Source: Laspinema sp. D2d
GTDB taxonomy: Bacteria > Cyanobacteriota > Cyanobacteriia > Cyanobacteriales > Laspinemataceae
Assembly (NCBI RefSeq): GCF_025370755.1
Contig: NZ_JAMXFC010000021.1
Coordinates: forward strand, 1-64,000
Length of the DNA stretch: 64,000 bases
Direction: 5' to 3'
Numbering within the stretch: the stretch's first letter is position 1; each line of letters starts with the position of its first letter. Positions 17,361-26,076 of this stretch are shown in pieces. The notes beneath the pieces were generated by a model. The model was given only the letters and a program-made list of their open reading frames with translations, was not told the DNA's origin and searched no databases. Both the position numbers and the translations under genes were made by a program.

Positions 17361-17689
17361 ATAAACCGGGGGTGTTATTTTAATCGTCTTGCACTCAACT
17401 TTAATTCAGGGTCAACACTTTTTAAAGGGGATGACAACCTCATTGGGCAAGCATTTCCCTGTCTTCAACCCCTTGGCTGGTTCCCCATCGTGGAACAAAA
17501 TCTTGATAATCGGTCTATCCCCCGCGATCGCCTTGATGGGGTGAATCCAAACACTGGATCACACCCTTTCACACCAAAGGGCGGGGGATATTGCTGTAAT
17601 CACGAGCGAATATTCCTCAATTTAACATCATCACCCGAGAACAGATACACTGGTTAAAAGCCCCTTTCATATTAGAGCCAGTGTTCTGA
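17361..17689. other. Intergenic region, nothing recognised
   Basis: About 330 bases between two plus-strand genes. A 37-codon frame from ATG 17431 directly abuts an AAAGGGG stretch with no spacer, so it is unlikely to be translated. Presumably holds the promoter of the CHAT-FHA gene. Confidence 0.3.
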
Positions 17690-19345
17690 ATGTCTTGGTC
17701 TGAGATTCCTTGCCTGAGCATCGCGATCGCGCCCTTAAATACCAACTCTGATGCCAAACACTTTGCCATCTGGGTTCTGAAAGCCCCCTATCCCGGTGGC
17801 TACGTTCATTATGACTGTCCCTGGCCGGATAGCCTCACCCAAACCTGGCAAGCGTGGCATCAGCTATTTTCCCTACAGCCCTTGCCCTCAGTTTGGAATC
17901 TGCTGCCTTCCTCCCCAGATAACGCCTTATCCATGCTCACCCCCAGCAGCAGTCAGTCTCCCGCCAGTTATAGTGCGCGACTAATGCAGCAGTTAGGACT
18001 CCAGCTTTGGGATTGGCTATTTGGGGAAGCCCTTCAAAATAGCTACGCCCAAAGCATGGGGATCGCAATGGGTCAAGACCGTCCCCTCCGGATCCAGTTA
18101 GAAATTCGGGACCCCGAACTCATTGCATTGCCTTGGGAACTGATGCAACCCCGTCCAGGTAAACCCACCATTTGCCTGAATCCCCAATTGCGATTTAGCC
18201 GGACCACCAGTGATGTAGACCCCCTGGCGATTCGTTCAACCCGACAAGCTTTAAAAATTTTATTAGTCTTAGGGGAAGAAGTTGAGACCCCCAGTCATCC
18301 CTCCCAGGCACAAAACCGCCTCCAACTGCAAAAAGAAGCCCAAGCCTTAGCGCAGGTCCTGGAACAGAGCGATCGCAACCGAAACTCCGGGGATAATATC
18401 CTCCCGGTATCCTGCCATGTGGATACCTTAATCCAACCCACTCCCAGCGAACTGATCGAAAACCTGGAAACGGGCAATTATAATATTTTCTTTTATGCGG
18501 GTCACGGTATCTGTGCCCCTGCGGGCGGGCAGCTATTATTACGCAGCCAGACCCCTATGAGTGGGACGGAATTAGCTCAAGTGCTGGTCCGTTCAGAGGT
18601 GACTTTAGCGGTGTTTAATGCGTGCTGGGGTGCTCAAAGCGATCGCCAAAATGAACAAGCAATTCCGCGCAGTAGTCTAGCTGAGGTCCTCATTCATCAT
18701 GGCGTCCCGGCAGTATTGGGAATGCGTGACTCCATTACCGATGAAGAAGCCTTAAGTTTTATTCAAGCCTTTACCAGCGCCCTAGCAGACCGAATGTCCA
18801 TTGATCGCGCTGTGGCAGTCGCCCGACAGCAGTTATTAACAGTTTATAAATTTAATCAACCTGCCTGGACCTTGCCGGTTCTCTATATGCATCCCGAGTT
18901 CAATGGGGAATTAATCCAACCCTTAGACTATCTGGAGACCGAACTTCCCGAAAACACACCCTCGGGGATTCGGCCTTTAATTAGTCTGGCTTATTTGCGA
19001 TCGCTTGATATCAGCAATCAAGTCTGGCCGATTCGGGGGGGCCTCATGCGGGTGGGTCGTCGGTCTCAAAATGACCTGGTGATTCAGGAACGGTGGGTGT
19101 CCCAACGACACGCCGAAATTTTTTATCGGGATATGTCGGGTACGGGTTCGGCCCCAGCTTATTTTCTGAGGGACTTTTCTCGGTATGGGACTTTGATTAA
19201 AAGTAGTAATGGTTGGCAAAAAGTCCACCATCAGGAAGTGAAATTAGAATCAGGGATTTTATTAAAATTTGGCAGTTCCCAGGGTCAAACCTTAGAGTTT
19301 GCCATTGACGAATGGCGATCGCACGACACCGGAGAAAAGGGGTAA
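17690..19345 (+). CDS. CHAT-domain protein with C-terminal FHA domain
   Basis: Predicted 551 residues, no signal peptide, so cytoplasmic. The middle part (about 110-410) is a CHAT caspase-like domain with LPWELM, then FYAGHG with His272 and FNACWG with Cys312, a complete catalytic pair. The C-terminal 120 residues are an FHA domain: GLMRVGRRSQNDLVI, then VSQRHAEI and RYGT, which fits the Gly-Arg, Ser-x-x-His and Gly-Thr positions that bind phosphothreonine. Inferred role: a predicted cysteine peptidase recruited to, or gated by, a threonine-phosphorylated partner. The window encodes two Ser/Thr kinases, but no direct link can be shown. The ATG at 17690 has no obvious ribosome binding site. 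A CHAT-FHA arrangement is unusual. Confidence 0.87.
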   Translation: MSWSEIPCLSIAIAPLNTNSDAKHFAIWVLKAPYPGGYVHYDCPWPDSLTQTWQAWHQLFSLQPLPSVWNLLPSSPDNALSMLTPSSSQSPASYSARLMQQLGLQLWDWLFGEALQNSYAQSMGIAMGQDRPLRIQLEIRDPELIALPWELMQPRPGKPTICLNPQLRFSRTTSDVDPLAIRSTRQALKILLVLGEEVETPSHPSQAQNRLQLQKEAQALAQVLEQSDRNRNSGDNILPVSCHVDTLIQPTPSELIENLETGNYNIFFYAGHGICAPAGGQLLLRSQTPMSGTELAQVLVRSEVTLAVFNACWGAQSDRQNEQAIPRSSLAEVLIHHGVPAVLGMRDSITDEEALSFIQAFTSALADRMSIDRAVAVARQQLLTVYKFNQPAWTLPVLYMHPEFNGELIQPLDYLETELPENTPSGIRPLISLAYLRSLDISNQVWPIRGGLMRVGRRSQNDLVIQERWVSQRHAEIFYRDMSGTGSAPAYFLRDFSRYGTLIKSSNGWQKVHHQEVKLESGILLKFGSSQGQTLEFAIDEWRSHDTGEKG

Positions 19346-19399
19346 TATAAGCATTCGCTGCCCTTTTCAACCTTGGATACCATTGTAGAAATCAGGAAC

Positions 19400-19416
19400 A
19401 AGAAACCCGGTTTCTT
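19400..19416. repeat. Short palindrome AAGAAACC-C-GGTTTCTT
   Basis: Eight-base arms around a single C, directly downstream of the CHAT-FHA gene. Similar AAACCCGGTTTC-like sequences occur elsewhere in the window (for example near 35770-35800). Probably a dispersed intergenic repeat. Confidence 0.4.
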
Positions 19417-19481
19417 CCCAAGAGACACACCCTTGAGGGTACGGGTTTTTATAGACTTTTCTCCCTAAAATCTGAAAAGAC

Positions 19482-19503
19482 GCCCCTGCTTAATCTCAGG
19501 GGC
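19482..19503 (-). terminator. Probable petBD terminator
   Basis: GCCCCTG at 19482-19488 pairs with CAGGGGC at 19497-19503 around an eight-base loop. On the minus strand it is followed by GTCTTTTC. GACGCCC (19479-19485) could instead pair with GGGCGTC (19527-19533), giving two competing folds. It lies about 65 bases after the petD stop. Confidence 0.5.
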
Positions 19504-19565
19504 AATTGCACATCTGAGAACGGCATGGGCGTCTATATTTAACCGGGAATTGAACCGGGAAAAAT

Positions 19566-20048
19566 TTAGAATAGACCGAGAGTCAGAGACTTGTCGATCG
19601 GCATGATGGCACCGACTCCTAACCAGATGGTGAACAAAGTACCAAACAGGAACACTGCCGTAGCCAAAGGACGACGGAAGGGGTTTTGGAATTTGTTGAC
19701 ATTCTCAATAAAGGGAATAACCATCAAACCAACGGGAATCCCACCCATCAATGCAATTCCTAACAGTTTGTTAGGAACGACACGCAGCATCTGGAACGAA
19801 GGCCACAGATACCATTCGGGAAGAATTTCCAGAGGGGTCGCAAAGGGGTCAGCGGGTTCTCCGACCATTGCGGGGTCTAAAACACCTAATCCAACACACA
19901 GGGCGATCGTCCCGAGAATAACCACAGGGAAGACATATAGCAGGTCATTGGGCCAAGCGGGTTCGCCATAATAGTTATGGCCCATCCCCATCGCCAATTT
20001 AGCCCGCAACTTCGGATCGCTCAGATCCGGCTTTTTCAAAATAGACAT
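19566..20048 (-). CDS. petD: Cytochrome b6f complex subunit IV
   Basis: Predicted 160 residues, the standard length. Three transmembrane helices and the conserved PEWY motif (LPEWYLW) of the quinol-oxidising site are present. It forms the C-terminal half of the split cytochrome b, pairing with cytochrome b6 in the thylakoid b6f complex that passes electrons from plastoquinol to plastocyanin or cytochrome c6. The ATG at 20048 is preceded by GAGAGGA with good spacing. petB lies 102 bases upstream on the same strand, so the two form the usual petBD operon. A hairpin terminator follows. Confidence 0.97.
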   Translation of the reverse strand: MSILKKPDLSDPKLRAKLAMGMGHNYYGEPAWPNDLLYVFPVVILGTIALCVGLGVLDPAMVGEPADPFATPLEILPEWYLWPSFQMLRVVPNKLLGIALMGGIPVGLMVIPFIENVNKFQNPFRRPLATAVFLFGTLFTIWLGVGAIMPIDKSLTLGLF

Positions 20049-20150
20049 CTTTGAGAATCCTCTCCTTATTGTTAAGGTCGGCAGGTCTGGGCTGCAATTG
20101 CTAAAAGGATACAGCGATCGCAGGGTGATGAATGTAAAGCAAGGATCTCT

Positions 20151-20819
20151 TTACAAGGGACCGGAAATACCTTGCTTGCGAATCATTAAGAAGTGCAGCA
20201 ACATGAACACCGCAATCAGCCAAGGCAACACGAAGGTGTGCAAGCTGTAATAGCGAGTCAAAGTGCCTTGACCCACACTGGTACCACCGCGCAGCAGTTC
20301 CACAATGGTAGAACCGACCACAGGGATGGCTTCAGGTACGCCAGAGACGATCTTAACGGCCCAGTAACCCACTTGATCCCAAGGGAGAGAGTAGCCGGTA
20401 ACGCCAAAGGAGACGGTAATCGTGGCTAAGATCACCCCGGTGACCCAGGTGAGTTCCCGAGGTTTTTTGAAACCGCCGGTTAGGTAAACTCGGAACACGT
20501 GAAGAATCATCATCAGGACCATCATACTGGCGGACCAGCGATGGATGGAACGGATGAGCCAACCGAAGTTGACCTCAGTCATCAGGTACTGGATGGAGGA
20601 AAAGGCTTCGGTAACGGTGGGGCGATAATAGAAGGTCATCGCGAACCCAGTGGCAAATTGGATCAGGAAGCAGACTAGCGTAATCCCACCCAAGCAGTAG
20701 AAGATATTGACATGGGGAGGGACGTACTTGCTGGTGATGTCCTCAGCAAGCGCCTGAATTTCGAGGCGCTCTTCAAACCACTGGTATGTTTTGGAGTTCG
20801 TTACGTCTTTGGAAAACAT
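20151..20819 (-). CDS. petB: Cytochrome b6
   Basis: Predicted 222 residues with four transmembrane helices. The bis-His ligands of the two b hemes are His93, His107, His194 and His209, and Cys42 (in FYCLGG) is the covalent site of heme c-n. The N-terminus ([10 protein letters not shown]) is seven residues longer than the common 215-residue form, as I recall for other cyanobacteria such as Synechocystis. It is the heme-bearing core of the b6f complex in thylakoids. It is first in an operon with petD and divergent from ctpA, with about 385 bases of shared upstream sequence. Confidence 0.97.
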   Translation of the reverse strand: MFSKDVTNSKTYQWFEERLEIQALAEDITSKYVPPHVNIFYCLGGITLVCFLIQFATGFAMTFYYRPTVTEAFSSIQYLMTEVNFGWLIRSIHRWSASMMVLMMILHVFRVYLTGGFKKPRELTWVTGVILATITVSFGVTGYSLPWDQVGYWAVKIVSGVPEAIPVVGSTIVELLRGGTSVGQGTLTRYYSLHTFVLPWLIAVFMLLHFLMIRKQGISGPL

Positions 20820-21203
20820 TGCAGCAAGCGTTCCGAAAAGATTAATGCGTTTCTTCCAAAATGTAACATAATCTAAACACTATTTTCATAAATCTAAGTC
20901 CCTTTAGCGATCGCGGCTAATCCCTTTCCCGTTGGGCCTTCTGTACAAGGGATTGGGCTGGGGATCAGCCTTGAAGTTGGGGGGCTAGTTTTATGAGAAA
21001 AGGTCACCCTCAACTAGCCCGATCGCCCAGTGAGGTGGGATCTAGAGTTGGAGTGCTCGGGAGGGCGATCGCTGCGCAGCCCTTTCTTGTCAACCTGCCC
21101 AATGCTAGATAGCCAAATTCCCTAAACTAGGGTAACTTTAGCTCATACATTTAGACTCATAAAATTTGATATAAGCTTTGATCAACCTTTCAAAATCGGC
21201 ATT
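20820..21203. other. Divergent promoter region of petBD and ctpA
   Basis: About 385 bases. The 60 bases next to petB are AT-rich (ATGTAACATAATCT region), likely the petB promoter. The middle has several HIP1 sites. The 80 bases before ctpA are also AT-rich. No gene or strong hairpin was seen, and no -10/-35 pair is clear enough to fix a start site. Confidence 0.35.
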
Positions 21204-22442
21204 ATGGCAACACGAGTATTCCGAGTAGGGCTTTTATTGGTCTTGCAATTTACCCTTGCCTGTTGCTGGTGGACGCCAGAGGCATTGGCCCTGAGCGAAG
21301 AGCAGCAGTTGATTTCGCAAGCGTGGCGGATCGTTAACTACTCCTATGTAGATGAGAGCTTTAACCATCAAAATTGGTGGTTTGTGCGGCAAAAGGCACT
21401 GAAACATCCCCTGAAAAATCGCGAAGAAACTTATGGGCAGATTCAAGAAATGCTCGCAAGTTTGGATGACCCCTTTACCCGATTATTAAAACCCGATCAG
21501 TATCGAAGTTTACAGGTGAATACCTCTGGAGAGTTAACGGGGGTGGGTTTACAAATTGCCTTAGATGAGGAAACGGGAACCGTCGCCGTGATTGCGCCAA
21601 TTGATGGATCCCCGGGTCAGAAAGCGGGATTGCTCCCGGGCGATCGCATTTTGGAAATTGAGGGCATCTCTACGGTGGGTTTGACCTTAGATGAAGCGGC
21701 AGCTAGAATGCGCGGGCCCATTGGAAGCACAGTCACCCTGACCATTAGACGAGCCGAAACTCAAGCGGTTGAAGAGGTTCCGCTGGTCCGGGAGTTGATT
21801 GCTTTAAACCCGGTTAACTCAAAATTACAAACAACTCCCGATGGTCGTTCCGTCGGTTACATTCGTCTGAGTCAATTCAACGCCAATGCAGCAACAGAAA
21901 TTGCCCAGACAGTGCAGGAATTTGAGGAGCAAGGGGCGGATGCCTACATTCTGGATCTGCGCAGCAATCCGGGGGGACTCTTACAAGCGGGGATAGAAAT
22001 TGCCCGACTGTGGCTAGATGGAGGTACGATAGTCTATACAGTGAACCGACAAGGCATAGTCGGCAGCTTTGAAGCGATCGATGAAGCACTGACGGACGAT
22101 CCCTTAGTGGTGTTAGTCGATCGCGGGACTGCCAGCGCCAGTGAAATTCTGGCCGGTGCTCTACAGGATAATGGACGGGCCTTGTTGGTGGGAGAAAAAA
22201 CGTTTGGCAAGGGGTTGATTCAGTCCCTATTTGATTTAGCCGATGGTTCGGGATTAGCGGTAACCGTGGCAAAGTATGAAACGCCAAATCACCGGGATAT
22301 CCATAAGTTGGGGATCATTCCGGATAAAGAGGTGGCATTAGATCCGATATCGCGCGATCGCTTGGCAACGGAGTTTGATCGCCAATATCAAGCGGCATTG
22401 GACTTACTGATTGATCCCAAGGTGGTGGCGGGTGTCCACTAA
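21204..22442 (+). CDS. ctpA: Carboxyl-terminal processing protease (S41 family)
   Basis: Predicted 412 residues. A hydrophobic N-terminal signal (about 1-29, ending in WTPEALA) directs export to the lumen or periplasm. A PDZ domain follows (about 95-190, with GVGLQI and KAGLLPGDRILEIEG). The tail-specific protease domain has Ser311 in GTASASE and Lys336 in KTFGKG, 25 residues apart, the catalytic dyad spacing of D1 processing proteases. CtpA removes the C-terminal extension of pre-D1 so that the photosystem II Mn cluster can assemble; closely related CtpB/CtpC paralogues have other substrates. The position next to petBD fits a photosynthetic role. The ATG lacks a strong ribosome binding site. 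Confidence 0.92.
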   Translation: MATRVFRVGLLLVLQFTLACCWWTPEALALSEEQQLISQAWRIVNYSYVDESFNHQNWWFVRQKALKHPLKNREETYGQIQEMLASLDDPFTRLLKPDQYRSLQVNTSGELTGVGLQIALDEETGTVAVIAPIDGSPGQKAGLLPGDRILEIEGISTVGLTLDEAAARMRGPIGSTVTLTIRRAETQAVEEVPLVRELIALNPVNSKLQTTPDGRSVGYIRLSQFNANAATEIAQTVQEFEEQGADAYILDLRSNPGGLLQAGIEIARLWLDGGTIVYTVNRQGIVGSFEAIDEALTDDPLVVLVDRGTASASEILAGALQDNGRALLVGEKTFGKGLIQSLFDLADGSGLAVTVAKYETPNHRDIHKLGIIPDKEVALDPISRDRLATEFDRQYQAALDLLIDPKVVAGVH

Positions 22443-22749
22443 GGTTGGGCGGTTGTCCCGATCGCCCAGGGCGCAGCGACTCGGCTTTAACCGGGCAGGG
22501 GCTCTCATCGGTCAAATTTGAACCACCGGAGGCGGTTTAAGGGTCTAAACCATTCAATGGATTTAAAATCCCTGGTTTAGGGGCGATCGCCTTAACCCGT
22601 TCGGGAGTGATAGACGCCGGTTTGACTCGGACCAGTCGCACTCCCTAACCCTGGACGATCCGGATTGAAAAGTGACACATCCGCAAAGCCAACTTGGAGA
22701 GGACCTCGGTAAGGTGATTCTAGTGGGTTATGGAAGAGGATGAAACAGT
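22443..22749. other. Intergenic region, nothing recognised
   Basis: About 305 bases with HIP1 sites. No hairpin followed by T-run and no short frame with a ribosome binding site. AGAGG just before 22750 serves the TPR gene. Confidence 0.3.
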
Positions 22750-23535
22750 ATGAACCCTGGCTTTTTTGGTCATCAGCAACATAGAAATAGCTATCCCTGT
22801 ACTCCGGATTCGGCTTTGGCGAATCAAGGGTCTGGTCTGGTCAAGGGGCCTGCACGGGGCAAACGCCAGCGCCGGTCTACTTGGGAAGGCCCTTCCCCTG
22901 GTGGGGTGGCGTTGGGGTCCCAAGGGTTATCCCCCCAGCAGTTACGTCAACAAGCGAGTTTGACGGTTCAACGGGGAGACTATGCTGGGGCGATCGCCCT
23001 GCTGAGTTCGTTAGTCTCTCAGAATCTCGCCAGTGCAATTGACTACAATAATCGGGGGTTGATGTATTTTCAAAGGGGTGAATATGAGAAAGCCCTCGAT
23101 GATTATAACCAAGCCATTGATCTGGATTCTCAACTCTCCCAAGCCTACAATAATCGGGGTAATTGCTATGCAGCTTTAGGGTTGCGGGTAGAGGCAACTT
23201 TGGATTATGACATGGCGATCGACCTGAATCCGTTTAACGTGCGGGCGCTGATTAATCAGGGGATCACCTTGCGGGAAATGGAAATCTATGAATTGGCGAT
23301 CGAGAATTTTGAGATCGCTTTGGGACTCGGACAAATTGAAGGGCATATCTTTGCCGAACGAGGCCGGACCTATCATGTGATGGGAGAATGGAACGCGGCG
23401 ATCGCTGACTATCGACGGGCGCTGGAATTTTTGCCCGAGTCTACCACTTCATCTGCTGAGGTTTCCACCCGGTTGCGATCGCTGGTTAAAAATTGGATTC
23501 ATGAACTGATTGGGTCTTCCGACACTGAATCCTAA
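22750..23535 (+). CDS. Tetratricopeptide-repeat protein
   Basis: Predicted 261 residues. The first 60 are Gly/Pro/Arg-rich and likely disordered. From about 62 there are five consecutive TPR motifs (for example YNNRGLMYFQRGEYEKAL, YNNRGNCYAALGLRVEA and ERGRTYHVMGEWNAA). TPR arrays bind other proteins; the partner is unknown. There is no signal peptide or membrane helix. AGAGG lies about nine bases before the ATG. The gene stands alone and is convergent with the next gene, with a hairpin between them. Confidence 0.85.
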   Translation: MNPGFFGHQQHRNSYPCTPDSALANQGSGLVKGPARGKRQRRSTWEGPSPGGVALGSQGLSPQQLRQQASLTVQRGDYAGAIALLSSLVSQNLASAIDYNNRGLMYFQRGEYEKALDDYNQAIDLDSQLSQAYNNRGNCYAALGLRVEATLDYDMAIDLNPFNVRALINQGITLREMEIYELAIENFEIALGLGQIEGHIFAERGRTYHVMGEWNAAIADYRRALEFLPESTTSSAEVSTRLRSLVKNWIHELIGSSDTES

Positions 23536-23599
23536 TTCCTAAGCTAGACTCTCAATCCTCACCCTACATCCTACTTCCTGGGGCAAAAACAGTTAGAGA

Positions 23600-23632
23600 A
23601 GCATAACCGGCAAAAGATGCCAGGGTTATGCT
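23600..23632. terminator. Hairpin between convergent genes
   Basis: AGCATAACC (23600-23608) pairs with GGTTATGCT (23624-23632), and an inner GGCA pairs with TGCC around AAAGA. It lies between the TPR gene and the minus-strand gene at 23708, so it may end transcripts from both. No long T-run is present. Confidence 0.45.
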
Positions 23633-23707
23633 ATGTTTGAAAGCCTGCTTTTACCTGTCGCTATGCCAGCCCGGTTTAAGGGTTAACGCTTCACGGGGGC
23701 GATCGGT

Positions 23708-24085
23708 TTATTTATCAATCACAATTTGAACTTTATTGGGATCAACCCGATAGCTGTTTTCTTCCATAATACTCGTCGCTTGTTCCGGAGCCATCAACCG
23801 TTGCAGTTCAGCTTGCAAGCGATTCACGCGGGTTTCAACATGGTTGACTTCAGCCCGAATATCCTGTAAATCCTGCTGCCGTGACTGTTGATACGGAAGC
23901 AGGGTGATCACTGCTGAAACGGCAACTACCGAAAGCACCGCGTTGACGACTAACTTCACCGTAGTTTCAGCGGCGATCGCCCGGTAAAGATGTCGCCGTT
24001 GGTTCTGTTGCGACAACCCGCGTCTTTTTGGACGTCGCGTTTCCACAGGTATTAAATGGGGCGTTGAGGGTTGAATTGCATTCAT
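23708..24085 (-). CDS. Small membrane protein with coiled coil (125 aa)
   Basis: Basic N-terminal segment (ETRRPKRRGLSQQNQRRH), one transmembrane helix at about residues 44-64 (VKLVVNAVLSVVAVSAVITLL), then a coiled coil (about 68-105, QDLQDIRAEVNHVETRVNRLQAEL) and a polar tail. This layout resembles small cell-division or envelope proteins of the FtsB/FtsL kind, but that is only a similarity of shape. I recognise it as a type of protein often left unnamed in cyanobacteria. The next gene on the same strand is psaM, over 350 bases upstream, so the two are probably separate units. Confidence 0.7.
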   Translation of the reverse strand: MNAIQPSTPHLIPVETRRPKRRGLSQQNQRRHLYRAIAAETTVKLVVNAVLSVVAVSAVITLLPYQQSRQQDLQDIRAEVNHVETRVNRLQAELQRLMAPEQATSIMEENSYRVDPNKVQIVIDK

Positions 24086-24375
24086 GAGAGTGACTATCCC
24101 TTACCTTGCCTGAAATATCAGTTTCAATTCAAAAAAAAGCATTGACCGGATCTAAACCGGGCTTTGTGGTTGCGCGGCAGGACGAGCGCGTATCCCACCT
24201 GAATTCTACTCCCTTGTTTAGATCTCAACCGCCTACCTTAAGACTTTTTTTTCAAAAATGCTTGCAAAAAATTCCTCAATTCTCAAATCATCCCCCAGAT
24301 TAACTCGGTTAGGGGATTTTGATTGGCTCTTTTGTTTTCGGGCATTGATTTCGGAAACAGGTTCCCCAATCAAGA

Positions 24376-24418
24376 GCCGGTCAAGGCCCCTTGCCTATAG
24401 TAAGGGTCCTTGACCGGC
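24376..24418. terminator. Long hairpin downstream of psaM
   Basis: GCCGGTCAAGG at 24376-24386 pairs exactly with CCTTGACCGGC at 24408-24418. Inside, CCCTT can pair with AAGGG, giving a long stem. It begins about 25 bases after the psaM stop codon on the minus strand and is a likely 3' end for that short transcript, although no T-run follows. A related TTGACCGGCCC occurs at about 25077. Confidence 0.5.
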
Positions 24419-24443
24419 CCTAAGCCAATGGACTGGGATAACC

Positions 24444-24539
24444 TTACTTATACAGTTCGGTTGCCAGACGGAAGGCTAAGATTCCCGGAATTAAAGCAAT
24501 AACCAGTGCGACTAGGACTTGGGTTTCAGAGATTCCCAT
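24444..24539 (-). CDS. psaM: Photosystem I reaction centre subunit XII
   Basis: A 31-codon gene. The start ATG at 24539 has a perfect AGGAGG eight bases upstream. The product is one transmembrane helix ending in FRLATELYK, with GISETQVLVALVIALIPG before it, matching the PsaM signature (…ILAFRLxTxLYK). PsaM is a small intrinsic subunit at the trimer-forming side of photosystem I in thylakoids. It is monocistronic, with a long hairpin just downstream. Confidence 0.93.
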   Translation of the reverse strand: MGISETQVLVALVIALIPGILAFRLATELYK

Positions 24540-25202
24540 AATTCAGACCTCCTTGATATTCGGATATTTTTAACTAATGTCGGCTATTTCGTGCCGTGAG
24601 GAAACCCATTGTTACAATATGCAACAAATAGTTCTGCCATTTTACTCCGTCTCGTTCCAGGAAGGGGACCACAAAGCTGAAATTAGTCCCTCAGACTGGG
24701 GAAAACCTGGGTTCAGTAAAAAACCCCAGGTTTTCCCTGAGCGCTAGGATATCCCAGGGCGTTGGTACAGCTTTAAACAGATAGGACCAGAAACTGGGGT
24801 TCAGGACCGAATTTTTGGGGAATGAGCAAGCATTTTCGATAACTACCCTGATTGTCTGCTGACTACTGTAGCGATGCTCTCGGGGGTCAAAAGGGCGATC
24901 GCACAGGGGGATCAGGCCGAATTTATTCCGGGAAACGGGAGATCCGGTGCACTGAAATTTCTAATAAAAGGTTAAGCTGATTTAAGACTGCTGATCATTT
25001 GATTCCAAGTGATTGCCCCCCATTTTGACCTAGGTGGCCGCAACTGGCTGACTGCTCTCGACTTGCACAGAGGGCTTGACCGGCCCAAGTCCCTCGTCAG
25101 ATGAGGGCGTTTCGAGACCCAAAGGCAAAAAGAGGGAAAATCAGGGCTGAATGATTGGCTCAGTTTCCCTGCGTGACCGCTATCAAGGAAAATTTTTCGT
25201 TA
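24540..25202. other. Intergenic region between psaM and the TerC-family gene
   Basis: About 660 bases with divergent promoters. A direct repeat of AACCTGGG / CCCAGGTTTT elements lies near 24700-24740 (GGGGAAAACCTGGG and CCCCAGGTTTTCCC form an inverted pair separated by about 15 bases). TTGACCGGCCC near 25077 repeats part of the psaM hairpin. In-frame TTG codons upstream of 25203 exist but are poor starts. No gene was seen. Confidence 0.35.
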
Positions 25203-25973
25203 ATGCTAGACCGATTTAGTGATTTTTATCCCCATAATATCGGAATTGAAACAGGGTTCCTGCTGCTGATTTTAGTAGCGTTGGAGTCGGTGCTTTCGGC
25301 AGACAATGCGATCGCCCTAGCATCGATTGCCCAAGGATTACCGGAACCGAAGATTCAGCGTCAGGCTCTTAATTTTGGTCTACTGGCGGCTTTTATCCTG
25401 CGAATAGCGCTGATTTTTACCGCCACCTGGGTAATCAATTTTTGGCAATTCCAGCTTTTAGGCGCGCTTTATTTGTTGTGGTTAGTCTTTCAGTATTTTA
25501 CGTCCTCAGAAGGCGAAGACAATCAGCGCAGTGGCCCGAAATATAATTCGTTGTGGCAAGCGATTCCCATTATTGCTATGACCGATTTAGCCTTTTCTTT
25601 GGATAGTGTCACCACGGCGATCGCTGTTTCCTCGGAAATTTGGCTGATTGTGACTGGCGCAACGATTGGCATTGTTGCGCTGCGGTTTATGGCGGGGTTA
25701 TTTATCCGCTGGCTGGACGAATATGTGCATCTGGAAGATGCCGGTTATATTACCGTCGGCTTGGTGGGATTGCGTCTGCTGATGCGCGTATTTGACGCCG
25801 ATTTCCTCCTACCGGAATGGTTCTTGATTTCTTCTATTGTGGTGTTATTCATCTGGGGATTTTCCCTGAGAAAGCCCGAGCCTGAATTGGAAAATGCTGT
25901 TGAATCCGCCACGACTAACGACGCAGAGGCAGGGGTTTCTATCCAGGAAAAGGAAGAAGTCATCCAGGACTAA
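25203..25973 (+). CDS. TerC-family integral membrane protein
   Basis: Predicted 256 residues with about seven transmembrane helices. The TerC hallmarks are LESVLSADNAIALA near the N-terminus and MTDLAFSLDSVTTAIA in the middle, each with the membrane-embedded Asp residues thought to bind metal. The family includes tellurium-resistance TerC and manganese-export proteins such as Alx, and in plants a thylakoid-biogenesis protein. A role in metal homeostasis or membrane-protein insertion is likely; the exact substrate is unknown. The C-terminal tail is soluble and acidic. I chose ATG 25203 (MLDRFSDF) over an in-frame TTG at 25155 by family N-terminus; AAGGA lies about 13 bases upstream. Confidence 0.87.
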   Translation: MLDRFSDFYPHNIGIETGFLLLILVALESVLSADNAIALASIAQGLPEPKIQRQALNFGLLAAFILRIALIFTATWVINFWQFQLLGALYLLWLVFQYFTSSEGEDNQRSGPKYNSLWQAIPIIAMTDLAFSLDSVTTAIAVSSEIWLIVTGATIGIVALRFMAGLFIRWLDEYVHLEDAGYITVGLVGLRLLMRVFDADFLLPEWFLISSIVVLFIWGFSLRKPEPELENAVESATTNDAEAGVSIQEKEEVIQD

Positions 25974-25975
25974 GC

Positions 25976-26025
25976 AGGGTTAAGAATTAAGAATTTCCCT
26001 GGGTGAATTCTTAATTCTTAACCCT
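25976..26025. terminator. Bidirectional terminator, 20-bp perfect stem
   Basis: A 20-base arm at 25976-25995 pairs exactly with 26006-26025 around a ten-base loop. It begins three bases after the TerC-family stop and lies between convergent genes, so it likely ends both transcripts. Confidence 0.75.
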
Positions 26026-26076
26026 TAGTCCTGGAATTTCAAGGTTTCGGCTTCAGAATAAAAGGGCCGATCGCCT

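Noticed and set aside
17431-17544. 37-codon frame before the CHAT-FHA gene
   Set aside because: AAAGGGG abuts the ATG with no spacer; composition is not convincing.
19540-19562. CCCGGTTCAATTCCCGG on the minus strand, like a T-arm
   Set aside because: It is a short direct repeat right after petD and has no room for the rest of a tRNA.
24106-24303. 65-codon plus-strand frame between the coiled-coil gene and psaM
   Set aside because: It lies over the promoter side of the minus-strand gene, without a start signal.
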